A DNA stretch of 64,000 nt from Betaproteobacteria bacterium (lineage in GTDB: Bacteria > Pseudomonadota > Gammaproteobacteria > Burkholderiales > Rhodocyclaceae), in assembly GCA_012026885.1 (NCBI GenBank), contig VEPL01000007.1, forward strand, positions 94,881-158,880, read 5' to 3'. Every line of letters begins with the position of its first letter. The stretch's first letter is position 1. Shown here piece by piece: positions 17,528-28,348 of this stretch. Under the pieces are notes generated by a model. That model made no database searches, had not been told where the DNA came from, and saw only the letters and a list, made by a program, of their open reading frames with translations. Both the position numbers and the translations under genes were made by a program.

Positions 17528-17719
17528 TCAGGCTGCGCTGATGCATCCGGACGGGCAGACGTCGACGCACAGCGGGGAGTCGTTGTGGCCGTCGCATTCC
17601 GTGCAGGTGGCGGCATCGATCTTGTAGAAGATCTTGCCGGAGGCGATCGACTTGGTCGGGCAGACCGGCTTGCAGTCGCCGCAGGCGGTACACATGTCGG
17701 GGTCGATTTTCATTGCCAT
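17528..17719 (-). CDS. fdxN: 2x[4Fe-4S] ferredoxin of the nifHDK operon
   Basis: This 63-residue bacterial-type ferredoxin has two cluster motifs, CTACGDCKPVCP and CTECDGHNDSPLCVDVCP. The longer spacing in the second motif is typical of nif-associated (chromatium-type) ferredoxins. It could donate electrons to the Fe protein or to cofactor synthesis. The ATG at 17719 gives MAMKIDPDMC and has an AAGGAG site upstream. It lies 11 bp after nifT. Confidence 0.85.
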   Translation of the reverse strand: MAMKIDPDMCTACGDCKPVCPTKSIASGKIFYKIDAATCTECDGHNDSPLCVDVCPSGCISAA

Positions 17720-17730
17720 GATGAATCTCC

Positions 17731-17958
17731 TTAGTCTTCGGCCGCGCCTAGGCGCTTGGCACGCAGGGAAATGGGCAGGCGGGGCGGCTTGGCGATCGGG
17801 TCGATGTAGTACGTGCCACCGTTGTCCAGCTTGAGTTCGCCGCCCCACTTGTCCGGGGTGTCGAATTCGATGGACTCGATGGAGGCTTCCAGGTCGCGCT
17901 TCGGAAGGTAAAACACCAGCCCGCCGCCGGCGCCTTGCTGGATCATGATGTTGGCCAT
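17731..17958 (-). CDS. nifT: NifT (FixT family)
   Basis: This 75-residue beta-rich protein is encoded directly after nifK. It contains MIQQGAGGGLVFYLPKRDLE and GGELKLDNGGTYYI, the hallmark strands of the NifT/FixT family. Its function is unknown and deletion mutants in other species have little phenotype. The start at 17958 is supported by CAGGAG eight bases upstream. Confidence 0.92.
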   Translation of the reverse strand: MANIMIQQGAGGGLVFYLPKRDLEASIESIEFDTPDKWGGELKLDNGGTYYIDPIAKPPRLPISLRAKRLGAAED

Positions 17959-18020
17959 TTGTCGCTCCTGCAGGACCGGCGGCACCTGAACTTTCGTCCG
18001 GGCGCCGCCGGTGATCCGGA

Positions 18021-19589
18021 TTAACGAACCAGGTCGTAGTTGAAGTCGGTCGTTCCCATGCCCATCGTCTCCTTGTCGAGCTGCTCAAGGACGGCGTTGG
18101 TCAGTTGGGTGACCACGGACATCATCCCTTCGTAGCCCAGCGTCGTGGCACGGTGCATGTGGTGACGGTCGAAGATCGGGAAGCCGATGCGGATCAGCGG
18201 TACTTCGAATTCGTCGCCCTTGTACTTGGTGTCGCGCTGGATGTACTTGCCGTAGGAGTTGCCGATCAGGAAATCCGGCTTGTCCGTGAAGCAGAGGGAA
18301 CGCATGTGCCAGAGGTCATTGCCGACATAGACCTTGCCCAGGGTGCCGAACGGGCTGGAGTCGAGCAGCTTCTGCATGGCCTTGCCCCAGCGCTTGTTGG
18401 CGTTGTGGGAGAGGATGTGCGTCGGCTCGGCGCCGACTTCCAGCAGGATCTTGACCATGCCCATGACGAAGTCGGGGTCGCCGTAGACCGCGAACTTCTT
18501 GCCGTGCAGCCAGGCGTGGCTGTCGGAGACGAGGTCCATGCAGCGGCCGCGTTCGAGTTCCAGCGAGGCCGGGATCGGCTTGCCGGTCAGCTCGGAGACC
18601 TTCATCAGCAGTTCGTCGGTCCACTCGACGCCCATCGGGATGTTGAGCTTGGGCACCTCGTGGGTCCAGGTGGCTTCGACGAACTTCTTCGTCTTTTCCA
18701 GCTGGGCCGGTTGCAGCATCAGCGTCGTGATGGCGTTCGGCGCATCCTTGATTTCGGGGATGGTGGTGCCGCCCGAGTACATCCGGAATTCGCCGTCGGC
18801 CGGGGTGTCGAAGACTTCCGAGGGGTCGGAGAGCATCGTGTAGCCGACACCCATCTCGGTCAGCATGCGCTTGATGACGCGGTAGTTGCCGAGGTAGGTC
18901 TCGAAGCCCGGGACGATGTTGATCTTGCCGTTGCTGCCGACCTTCTTGCCTTCCATGTCGTTCAGCGTGAAGGAGCGCAGGATGCCTTCTTCCATGTTGT
19001 CCCAGCCGGTGGTGTGCGAACCGACGAAGGACGGGGTGTGGGCGAAGGGGATCGGGAATTCCTGGGCGATGTGGCCGTCCTTCTTGGCGTTGTTGATGAA
19101 GGCGTTCAGGTCGTCACCGATGACTTCGGCCATGCAGGTGGTCGAGACGGCGATCATTTCCGGCTTGTAGATCGCCTTGGCGTTGGCCAGGCCTTCGTGC
19201 ATGTTCTTCTGGCCGCCGAACACCGCCGCGTCTTCCGTCATCGAGTCGGAAACGCAGGAGCACGGTTCGCGGAAGTGGCGGTTGAAGTAGGTGCGGAAGT
19301 AGGCGACACAGCCTTGCGAGCCATGCACGTAGGGCAGGGTCTTGTGGAAGCCGGAGGCGCAGAGGACGGCGCCGAGCGGCTGGCAGGCCTTGGCCGGATC
19401 GACGGTCAGGGCTTCGCGCTTGAAGTTGAGTTCCTGGTACTCCTGGGTCGTCGACCACATGAAGGTTTCCAGGACTTTTTCCGGCGAGTGACCTTCCTCG
19501 AACTGCTGGCGCTTTTCGGCCAGGTTCTTCTTGTAGTCATCATCGCGGAACAGCGGGTAGCAGGGTTTGATCTTTTCTGCAGTTTGCAT
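18021..19589 (-). CDS. nifK: Nitrogenase molybdenum-iron protein beta chain
   Basis: This 522-residue subunit forms the alpha2-beta2 dinitrogenase with NifD and shares the P-cluster. The P-cluster cysteines are visible in GAVLCASGF, GSQGCVAYFRTYF and the Cys of VSTTCMAEVIGDD, with SDSMTEDAAVFGG nearby. The start at 19589 (MQTAEKIKPCYPLF) is preceded by AAGGAGATAGCC. Length and motif order agree with molybdenum nitrogenases. The gene is 60 bp downstream of nifD in the same operon. Confidence 0.98.
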   Translation of the reverse strand: MQTAEKIKPCYPLFRDDDYKKNLAEKRQQFEEGHSPEKVLETFMWSTTQEYQELNFKREALTVDPAKACQPLGAVLCASGFHKTLPYVHGSQGCVAYFRTYFNRHFREPCSCVSDSMTEDAAVFGGQKNMHEGLANAKAIYKPEMIAVSTTCMAEVIGDDLNAFINNAKKDGHIAQEFPIPFAHTPSFVGSHTTGWDNMEEGILRSFTLNDMEGKKVGSNGKINIVPGFETYLGNYRVIKRMLTEMGVGYTMLSDPSEVFDTPADGEFRMYSGGTTIPEIKDAPNAITTLMLQPAQLEKTKKFVEATWTHEVPKLNIPMGVEWTDELLMKVSELTGKPIPASLELERGRCMDLVSDSHAWLHGKKFAVYGDPDFVMGMVKILLEVGAEPTHILSHNANKRWGKAMQKLLDSSPFGTLGKVYVGNDLWHMRSLCFTDKPDFLIGNSYGKYIQRDTKYKGDEFEVPLIRIGFPIFDRHHMHRATTLGYEGMMSVVTQLTNAVLEQLDKETMGMGTTDFNYDLVR

Positions 19590-19649
19590 GGCTATCTCCT
19601 TGCCGGCGCCGCTCATCCGCGGCCGCCGGCGCAAGGTTGATGATCTGAA

Positions 19650-21122
19650 TCAGGCGGCTTTCAGGGTCTCTTCGACGGCAACCTTCTTCCACGGGGGCGT
19701 CAGGTTCTTGAAGGTCGGGCTCGAGAGCGCAATGTCCATGTCACGGGCGAAGATCGCGAAACCGTCGTAACCGTGGTAAGGACCCGAGTAGTCCCAGGAG
19801 TGCATCTGGCGCAGCGGAATGCCCATCTTCTGGAAGATGTACTTTTCCTTGATGCCCGAGCCGACCATGTCCGGCTTCAGCTTCTTGACGAACTCTTCCA
19901 GCTCGAAACCGGTGACGTCGTCGTAGAGCAGGGTGGCATCGCCCATTTCCTTGATCGTGCGGTCGTAGTCGTCGTTGTGGGCGAATTCGTAGCCGGTGCC
20001 GATGACTTCCATGCCGAGGTCTTCGTAGGCGCCGATGACGTGGCGCGGACGCAGGCCGCCGACGTAGAGCATGACCTTCTTGCCCTGCAGGCGCGGCTTG
20101 TACTTGGCGATGATGGCATCCATCATGGGCTGGTAGCGGGCGATCACCGCCTCGGTCTTTTCCTTCACCGAGTCGTCGAAGAAGCCGGCAATCCGGCGCA
20201 GCGATTCGATGATCTTGGTCGGGCCGAAGAAGTTGTATTCCATGTAGGGAATGCCGTACTTCTCTTCCATGTGGCGGCTGATGTAGTTCATCGAGCGGTA
20301 GCAGTGCAGCAGGTTCAGCTTGACCTTCGGCGTGTTCATCATTTCCGCCAGGGTGCCGTCGCCGGACCACTGGGCAACCACGCGCAGGCCCATTTCCTCG
20401 AGGAGGATACGGGTGGCCCAGGCATCGCCGCCGATGTTGTAGTCGCCGATGATGGCGACGTCGTACGGGGTCGATTCGAAGGGCTGGCCGTCGCGCTTGT
20501 CGAGCACCCAGTCACGGATCGCGTCGTTGGCGATGTGGTGGCCGAGCGACTGGGAAACGCCGCGGAAGCCTTCGCAACGCACCGGGACGATCGGCTTCTC
20601 GATGACGACTGCGGACTTCTTGGCAACGCCTTCGATGTCGTCGCCGATCAGGCCGATCGGGCATTCCGACTGGACCGAGATGCCGCGATGCAGCGGGAAG
20701 AGCATCTCGACTTCCTCGATCAGCTTGGCGAGCTTCTTGTCGCCGCCGAAGACGATGTCCTTCTCTTGGAAATCGGAGGTGAAGTTCATCGTGCCGAAGG
20801 AGTCGATGCCGGTGGTGCCGACGTAGTAGTTACGGCGACCGGCGCGGGAATACTGGCCGCAGCCGACCGGGCCGTGCGAGATGTGGATCATGTCCTTGAT
20901 CGGACCCCAGACCACACCCTTCGAGCCGGCGTAGGCGCAGCCGCGGATGGTCATGACGCCGGGCAGGGACTTGCGGTTCGAGGTGATGCACTTCTTGGAT
21001 TGCTCGATGGACGGGTCATTGGCCGTCAGGTGCTTGGCCCGGTCCTTCTTGGCTTTTTCCGGATAAACCTCCAGCACCTCGGCAATGAGGGCTTCGGTTT
21101 CTTCGCGAGTCATGGTGCTCAT
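19650..21122 (-). CDS. nifD: Nitrogenase molybdenum-iron protein alpha chain
   Basis: This 490-residue subunit holds FeMo-cofactor, where N2 is reduced. P-cluster ligands Cys62 ([10 protein letters not shown]) and Cys88 ([18 protein letters not shown]) are in place. Val70 follows in KGVVWGP, and the cofactor ligands are the Cys in [11 protein letters not shown] and the His in [18 protein letters not shown]. All are standard for Mo nitrogenase rather than the V or Fe-only forms. AGGAGGAAAAC precedes the ATG at 21122. Confidence 0.98.
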   Translation of the reverse strand: MSTMTREETEALIAEVLEVYPEKAKKDRAKHLTANDPSIEQSKKCITSNRKSLPGVMTIRGCAYAGSKGVVWGPIKDMIHISHGPVGCGQYSRAGRRNYYVGTTGIDSFGTMNFTSDFQEKDIVFGGDKKLAKLIEEVEMLFPLHRGISVQSECPIGLIGDDIEGVAKKSAVVIEKPIVPVRCEGFRGVSQSLGHHIANDAIRDWVLDKRDGQPFESTPYDVAIIGDYNIGGDAWATRILLEEMGLRVVAQWSGDGTLAEMMNTPKVKLNLLHCYRSMNYISRHMEEKYGIPYMEYNFFGPTKIIESLRRIAGFFDDSVKEKTEAVIARYQPMMDAIIAKYKPRLQGKKVMLYVGGLRPRHVIGAYEDLGMEVIGTGYEFAHNDDYDRTIKEMGDATLLYDDVTGFELEEFVKKLKPDMVGSGIKEKYIFQKMGIPLRQMHSWDYSGPYHGYDGFAIFARDMDIALSSPTFKNLTPPWKKVAVEETLKAA

Positions 21123-21174
21123 GTTTTCCTCCTGACGCCGCCACCAATCTGTGGCCGGCGTGCTGGTTGAAAGT

Positions 21175-21196
21175 GGCGGGTGCGGCAGCACCCGCC
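21175..21196 (-). other. Intercistronic hairpin between nifH and nifD
   Basis: GGCGGGTGC and GCACCCGCC form a 9-bp stem with a 4-base loop, 17 bp after the nifH stop. There is no T-run. Such hairpins are thought to stabilise the nifH part of the transcript so that Fe protein is made in excess; that role is inferred here. Confidence 0.6.
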
Positions 21197-21212
21197 GTCT
21201 TGCGCAGTGGGC

Positions 21213-23094
<1,882 letters not shown>

Positions 23095-23136
23095 CGCGGG
23101 CGGGCCGGCGCGTCCGCTTGGGAGATAATCCGCGCC

Positions 23137-26100
23137 ATGACGCCCGACCTTCACAATCCGGTTCAGCGCATCGTCAAGATTCGCCGCGACTACAACACCT
23201 GGGTCGCCAACGAGACGCTCGAGGATTTCGCGCTGCGCTTCACCCCGCGCAGCTTCCGCAAATGGTCGGAATGGCGGGTCGCCAACACCGCCTTCGGGGC
23301 CGCCTCGTTCCTCGTCCTCGAGGCGGTCGGTGCGACCATGCTGGTGCAGGCCGGCTTCGTCAACGCCTTCTGGGCCATCCTGGCGACCGGGCTGATCATC
23401 TTCCTGCTCGGCCTGCCGATCAGCATCATGGCCGCCCGCCACGGGCTCGACATGGACCTGCTGACGCGTGGTGCCGGTTTCGGCTACATCGGCTCGACCA
23501 TCACCTCGCTGATCTACGCCAGCTTCACCTTCATCTTCTTCGCGCTGGAAGCGGCGATCATGGCCTATGCGCTCGAACTGGCCTTCCGAATTCCGCCGGC
23601 CTGGGGCTACCTGATCTGCGCGCTGGTGGTGATCCCGCTGGTCACCCACGGGGTCACCGCGATCAGCCGGCTGCAGGCGTGGACGCAGCCGCTATGGCTG
23701 TTCCTGCTCGTGCTGCCCTACGCCTTCCTGTTCTTCGAGGAACCGCAGGCGCTGGCCGGGCTCTGGGATTACGGCGGCGAGCACGGCGGGGCCGGCGGCT
23801 TCGATCCGCACCTGTTCGGCGCCGCGCTGACCGTCGGCATCGCGCTGGTCACCCAGATGGGCGAACAGGTCGACTACCTGCGCTTCATGCCGGAGAAGAC
23901 GCCGGCGACCGCACGCCGGTGGTGGTTCGGGGTCATCGCCGGCGGGCCGGGCTGGGTCCTGCCCGGTGTCCTCAAGATGCTGGGCGGCGCATTCCTCGCC
24001 TGGCTGGCACTGCGCAATGCGGTTCCCGCCGACAAGGCGGTCGATCCCAACCAGATGTACCTGATCGGCTTCTCCCACGTCTTCGACAACACGACCCTGG
24101 CGATCGCCGCGACGGCGCTCTTCGTCGTCGTCTCGCAACTCAAGATCAACGTGACCAATGCCTATGCCGGGTCGCTGGCCTGGTCCAACTTCTTCTCGCG
24201 GCTGACCCACAGCCACCCGGGGCGCGTCGTCTGGGTCGTCTTCAACACGCTGATCGCCCTGCTGCTGATGGAGCTGAACGTTTTCCAGGCCCTCGGCCAG
24301 GTACTCGGTCTCTACTCGAACATCGCGATTTCCTGGATGGCGGCAGTGGTTGCCGATCTCGTCATCAACAAGCCGATGGGCTGGTCACCGCGCGGCCTCG
24401 AGTTCAAGCGCAGCCACCTCTACGACATCAACCCGGTCGGGGTCGGGTCGATGACGCTGGCCTCGGCCCTTTCGATTGCTGCGTTTGTCGGCCTGCTCGG
24501 CGAAGCGGTCCAGCCCTATGCCCCGTTCATCGCGCTGGGCGCTGCGTTCGTGCTGTCGCCGCTGATCGCCTGGGCGACCGGCGGGCGCTACTACCTCGTG
24601 CGCCGCGCCGGGGAGCATGCGGTCGACGCCGGAAAATGCGTGATTTGCGAACGTACCTACGAGGCCGAGGATATGGCCCGCTGCCCGGCCTATGCCGGTG
24701 CGATCTGCTCGCTGTGCTGCTCGCTCGACGCCCGTTGCCACGATCTTTGCAAGCCGCAGGCCCATCTCGGCGCGCAGTGGGACGCGGTGCTGCGCCGCGT
24801 CCTGCCGCGCGCCGTGTTGCCCTACCTGGAAACCGGCCTGGGTCACTACCTGCTGCTGATGACCGGCATCGTGCCCATCCTGGCGCTGGTGCTCGGCGTC
24901 CTCTACACGCACGAACTGCTGGCACTCGAGAGCACGGCGCCCGAAGTTGTCGCCCGCCTGCAGGACAGCTTCATCAAGACCTTCGCGGCGCTGCTCATGC
25001 TCTCTGGCGTCATCGCCTGGTGGATGGTGCTGACCCAGGAGAGCCGGCGTGTCGCGCAGGAGGAGTCGAACCGCCAGACCCAGCTGCTCATCCAGGAGAT
25101 CGAATCGCACCAGAAGACCGACGCCGCCCTGCAGCAGGCCAAGCTGGTCGCCGACCAGGCCAATTCGGCCAAGAGCCGCTACGTCACGGCGATCAGCCAC
25201 GAGCTGCGCACGCCGCTCAACAGCATCCTCGGCTACGCGCAGATCCTGGCGGCCGACGAGGACATCCCTGCCCACCGGCGGCAGGCCGTCGACGTCATCC
25301 GCAAGTCCGGTGACCACTTGCTGTCGGTCATCGAGGGGACGCTCGACATCGCCCGTATCGAGGGCGGCAAGCTGACCCTCGACGTTCGCGCCATGGATTT
25401 CCCCGATTTGCTGCAGCAGGTCGTCGGGATGTTCGAGCTGCAGGCGCGCAACAAGGGCCTGTCGTTTACCTACCGGCCGTCCGGCGAGTTGCCCGCCGTG
25501 GTGCGTGCCGACGAGCGGCGCCTGCGCCAGATCCTGATCAACGTGCTCGGCAATGCCGTCAAGTTCACCCAGCGCGGCGGCGTCACTTTCGAGGTCGAGT
25601 ACCGGCGCGACATGGCGACCTTCGTGATCCGCGACACCGGGCCGGGCATACCGGCCGGCGAACTCGAGCGCGTCTTCGAGCCCTTCGTCCGCGGCAGCAC
25701 GGCGCAGGCCGCGGGCAGCGGCGTTGGACTGACCATCGCGCGCATGCTTACCGACCTGATGGGCGGCGAAATGCAGGTCTCCAGCCCGCCGGGCGAGGGC
25801 GCGCAGTTCCGCATCCGCCTGTTCCTGCCGCAGGTGCATGCCGTGCAGGCGGCACGCGAACTGCCGCGGCGCAACCGCATCGGTTACGTCGGCGTGCGCA
25901 GGCGCATCCTCATCGTGGACAACGAGAAGGTCGACCGGGAATTGCTGCAGAGCGTGCTCGAGCCGCTCGGCTTCGTAATCGCCCAAGCCGCCAGCGGCGA
26001 AGAATGCCTGGCGGTGGCGCCGCGCTTCGCGCCGCATCTGATCTTCATGGACCTCGGCATGCCGGGCATCGACGGCTGGGAAACGATCCGCCGCCTGAGG

Positions 26101-26529
26101 CGCGATCAGGGAAGCGAGGCGAAGATCGCCATCCTCTCGGCCAACGCCTTCGACCGGGGGCTCGACAACGATGCCGGCGTCGCCCCCGAGGATTTCATCG
26201 TCAAGCCGCTCAAGGTCGAGCGCCTGCTCGACTGGTTGGGTGAGCGGCTCGACATCGAATGGGTGACCGCCACCACGGCACCCGCTACTGCCGCGCCGTC
26301 AGCCAGCGGGCCGGCGCCGCTGGTGCCGCCGGACGAAGGCGAACTGGCGGCGCTCGAATCACTGGTCGATCTCGGCTACCTGCGCGGCATCCTCGCCAAG
26401 CTCGCCGAGATCGAACGCCTCGATGCCCGCCATGCGGAGTTCGTCCGCGTCCTGCGCGAGCAGGCCCGCCAGTTCCAGTTCGATGCCATGAAGGAAGTGC
26501 TCAGGAAAATGCGCGATGCAGCCATCTGA
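23137..26529 (+). CDS. NCS1 transporter fused to hybrid sensor histidine kinase
   Basis: This 1130-residue inner-membrane protein has an unusual fusion. Residues about 1-470 resemble an NCS1 (purine/cytosine/hydantoin) transporter with roughly a dozen hydrophobic segments. Residues 501-538 hold a Cys-rich cluster beginning CVICERTYEAEDMARC. Two more membrane helices follow (about 565-590 and 615-635), then a coiled segment, a HisKA domain with His688 in AISHELRTPLN, and a HATPase domain with the N, G1 and G2 boxes (NVLGNAVKF, DTGPGIPAGE, GSGVGLTIA). A receiver domain with Asp972 (IFMDLGMPG) and a helical tail complete it. It overlaps the response-regulator gene by 14 bp and stands upstream of the urea genes. 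The likely role is sensing or co-transporting a nitrogen compound such as urea or a purine. Confidence 0.88.
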   Translation: MTPDLHNPVQRIVKIRRDYNTWVANETLEDFALRFTPRSFRKWSEWRVANTAFGAASFLVLEAVGATMLVQAGFVNAFWAILATGLIIFLLGLPISIMAARHGLDMDLLTRGAGFGYIGSTITSLIYASFTFIFFALEAAIMAYALELAFRIPPAWGYLICALVVIPLVTHGVTAISRLQAWTQPLWLFLLVLPYAFLFFEEPQALAGLWDYGGEHGGAGGFDPHLFGAALTVGIALVTQMGEQVDYLRFMPEKTPATARRWWFGVIAGGPGWVLPGVLKMLGGAFLAWLALRNAVPADKAVDPNQMYLIGFSHVFDNTTLAIAATALFVVVSQLKINVTNAYAGSLAWSNFFSRLTHSHPGRVVWVVFNTLIALLLMELNVFQALGQVLGLYSNIAISWMAAVVADLVINKPMGWSPRGLEFKRSHLYDINPVGVGSMTLASALSIAAFVGLLGEAVQPYAPFIALGAAFVLSPLIAWATGGRYYLVRRAGEHAVDAGKCVICERTYEAEDMARCPAYAGAICSLCCSLDARCHDLCKPQAHLGAQWDAVLRRVLPRAVLPYLETGLGHYLLLMTGIVPILALVLGVLYTHELLALESTAPEVVARLQDSFIKTFAALLMLSGVIAWWMVLTQESRRVAQEESNRQTQLLIQEIESHQKTDAALQQAKLVADQANSAKSRYVTAISHELRTPLNSILGYAQILAADEDIPAHRRQAVDVIRKSGDHLLSVIEGTLDIARIEGGKLTLDVRAMDFPDLLQQVVGMFELQARNKGLSFTYRPSGELPAVVRADERRLRQILINVLGNAVKFTQRGGVTFEVEYRRDMATFVIRDTGPGIPAGELERVFEPFVRGSTAQAAGSGVGLTIARMLTDLMGGEMQVSSPPGEGAQFRIRLFLPQVHAVQAARELPRRNRIGYVGVRRRILIVDNEKVDRELLQSVLEPLGFVIAQAASGEECLAVAPRFAPHLIFMDLGMPGIDGWETIRRLRRDQGSEAKIAILSANAFDRGLDNDAGVAPEDFIVKPLKVERLLDWLGERLDIEWVTATTAPATAAPSASGPAPLVPPDEGELAALESLVDLGYLRGILAKLAEIERLDARHAEFVRVLREQARQFQFDAMKEVLRKMRDAAI

Positions 26530-27466
26530 CAGCCCCGTCGACCGCACGATTGCCGACATCGTCCTGATCGTCGATGACGTTCCCGAGAACCTGTCGCTGC
26601 TGCACGATGCGCTCGACGAGGCCGGCTATACCGTGCTCGTCGCTACGCACGGCGAGGCCGCGCTGCAACGGGCCCGCCAGAGCCTGCCCGATGTCATCCT
26701 GCTCGACGCCGTGATGCCGGGGATGGATGGCTTCGAGGTCGCGCGCCGGCTCAAGGCCGATTTCGCGACCCTGCACATCCCGATCGTCTTCATGACCGGC
26801 CTCACCGAAACCGAGCACATCGTCGCTGCCTTCGCCGCCGGCGGCGCCGACTACATCACCAAGCCGATCCGCCCGGCCGAGGTGCTCGCGCGCATCGCCG
26901 CGCACATGGCGAACGCCCGCCAGATGCGCCAGGCGCGCAGCGCGCTCGATGCCTTCGGCCAGGCCACCGTCGCGGTGCGTGCCGCCGACGGCCGTATCGT
27001 CTGGCAGACGCCGCTCGCGCGCAGCCTGCTCAACAGCTATTTCGGCAACCCCGAGACGATTGCCCCCGAAGAACTGCTCGCCTGGATCGCCGCCGCCCAC
27101 CGGGCTCGTGCCGAGGGGCGCGAACCGCTGCCGCTGCTGGTGGCTGCAGGCAACCGCCGCCTGCTCGCGTCCTTTCACGACCGCACAGGCGACGACGAAT
27201 GGCTGGTTGTGCTGCGCGAGGAAAACGACGCCTCGGCGGTCGAGTCGCTGGTTGCCGCCTTCCGCCTGACCCAGCGCGAGGCCGAGGTGCTCTACTGGGT
27301 GGTCCAGGGCAAGACCAGCAAGGACATTGGTGAAATCCTCGGCAGCAGCCCGCGCACGGTCAACAAGCACCTCGAGCACGTTTTCGAGAAGCTCGGCGTG
27401 GAGACCAGGACCGCCGCCGCCAACCTCGCCATGGGCAAGATGCGTGGAACTTACCCAGACCGGTAG
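26516..27466 (+). CDS. LuxR-type response regulator, partner of the fusion kinase
   Basis: This is a 316-residue DNA-binding regulator. The receiver domain spans about residues 15-135, with the phosphoacceptor Asp in ILLDAVMPGMDG and the Lys in YITKPIRP. A middle segment (about 140-235) with DAFGQATVAVRAADGRIVWQ looks PAS-like. The C-terminus is a LuxR helix-turn-helix (LTQREAEVLYWVVQGKTSKD then SPRTVNKHLEHVFEKLGV). The 14-bp overlap with the kinase gene marks them as one system. Target genes are probably the urea transporter and urease; paired TACG-N8-CGTA elements in front of urtA and urtB are candidate binding sites. Confidence 0.9.
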   Translation: MQPSDSPVDRTIADIVLIVDDVPENLSLLHDALDEAGYTVLVATHGEAALQRARQSLPDVILLDAVMPGMDGFEVARRLKADFATLHIPIVFMTGLTETEHIVAAFAAGGADYITKPIRPAEVLARIAAHMANARQMRQARSALDAFGQATVAVRAADGRIVWQTPLARSLLNSYFGNPETIAPEELLAWIAAAHRARAEGREPLPLLVAAGNRRLLASFHDRTGDDEWLVVLREENDASAVESLVAAFRLTQREAEVLYWVVQGKTSKDIGEILGSSPRTVNKHLEHVFEKLGVETRTAAANLAMGKMRGTYPDR

Positions 27467-27553
27467 GATAGGCACGCGTCCTTGGCGAAAGATGCACCGG
27501 TTCGGAGAGCATTTGATTCCCGACGGTGCTTTGCCGAGCGGTCCGTCCGGTCG

Positions 27554-28210
27554 TCAGAACTCCATTTCCAATTCCTCGATGTCGTCGGGTTCCTGCCTGG
27601 CCGAGGCAATCCATTCCTGCATGGCGGGCAGCGCCATGATCGTCTGGCAATAGGCGCTACAGGCCTCGTCGAGGGCGACATCGTAGGTCAGGAAGCGGGT
27701 GGCGACCGGTGCGTACATGGCGTCGGCGAGGGTTGGCGTCTTGCCGAAGAGAAAGGGGCCGCCGTAGCGCAGCAGGCAATCATTCCAGATCTCGGCGATG
27801 CGTTCGATGTCGCCCTTGGCGCGCGACCAGACGGTGAACTTGGGGAAATGCGCCTTCAGGTTCATCGGTAGCGCCGAGCGCAGTGCGCTGAAGCCGGAGT
27901 GCATCTCGCCGCAGACCGAGCGGCAGTGGGCGCGGGCGGTGGCGTCGGCTGGCAACAGGTTGGCCTTGGGCTTGATCTCGTTGAGATATTCGCCAATGGC
28001 CAGGGTGTCCCACACCGAAATCTTTCCGTGCGTGAGGCGCGGTACGCGCACCGAGGGGGCGAGCAGGAGCAGTTCGGCGCGGGCACTGGCGTCGTCCGTC
28101 TCGACCATTTCCTCGGCAAAGTCGAGTCCGGCGAAGCGGGCCATCAGCCAGCCGCGAAGCGACCAGGATGAGTAGTTCTTGCTGCTCAGGGTAAGCGTTG
28201 CGACGGGCAT
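27554..28210 (-). CDS. Glutathione S-transferase family protein
   Basis: This 218-residue cytosolic protein has a thioredoxin-like N-terminal domain (LTLSSKNYSSWSLRGWLMAR) with a run of serines in the glutathione-activating position and the cis-Pro segment APSVRVPRLTHG. An all-helical C-terminal domain with GKTPTLADAMYAPVATRF follows. The SSKNYSSWSLR start is typical of a GST subgroup often found in proteobacteria with unknown substrates. The start at 28210 is the one giving a normal N-terminus. It is a single gene, convergent to the regulator and divergent from phaZ. Confidence 0.88.
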   Translation of the reverse strand: MPVATLTLSSKNYSSWSLRGWLMARFAGLDFAEEMVETDDASARAELLLLAPSVRVPRLTHGKISVWDTLAIGEYLNEIKPKANLLPADATARAHCRSVCGEMHSGFSALRSALPMNLKAHFPKFTVWSRAKGDIERIAEIWNDCLLRYGGPFLFGKTPTLADAMYAPVATRFLTYDVALDEACSAYCQTIMALPAMQEWIASARQEPDDIEELEMEF

Positions 28211-28348
28211 CGGGTTCGGTCTCCACAAAAGGGATCGGGCGCTGCAAGGGAGCGCCGCGTTCAAGGCTGGTTAGCAAGGCACATGCCAGATGGTTGGCGG
28301 CCGACGGCATGTGTATTGCTTGTACAGGAGGCCGCCAATTCCCCGGAA

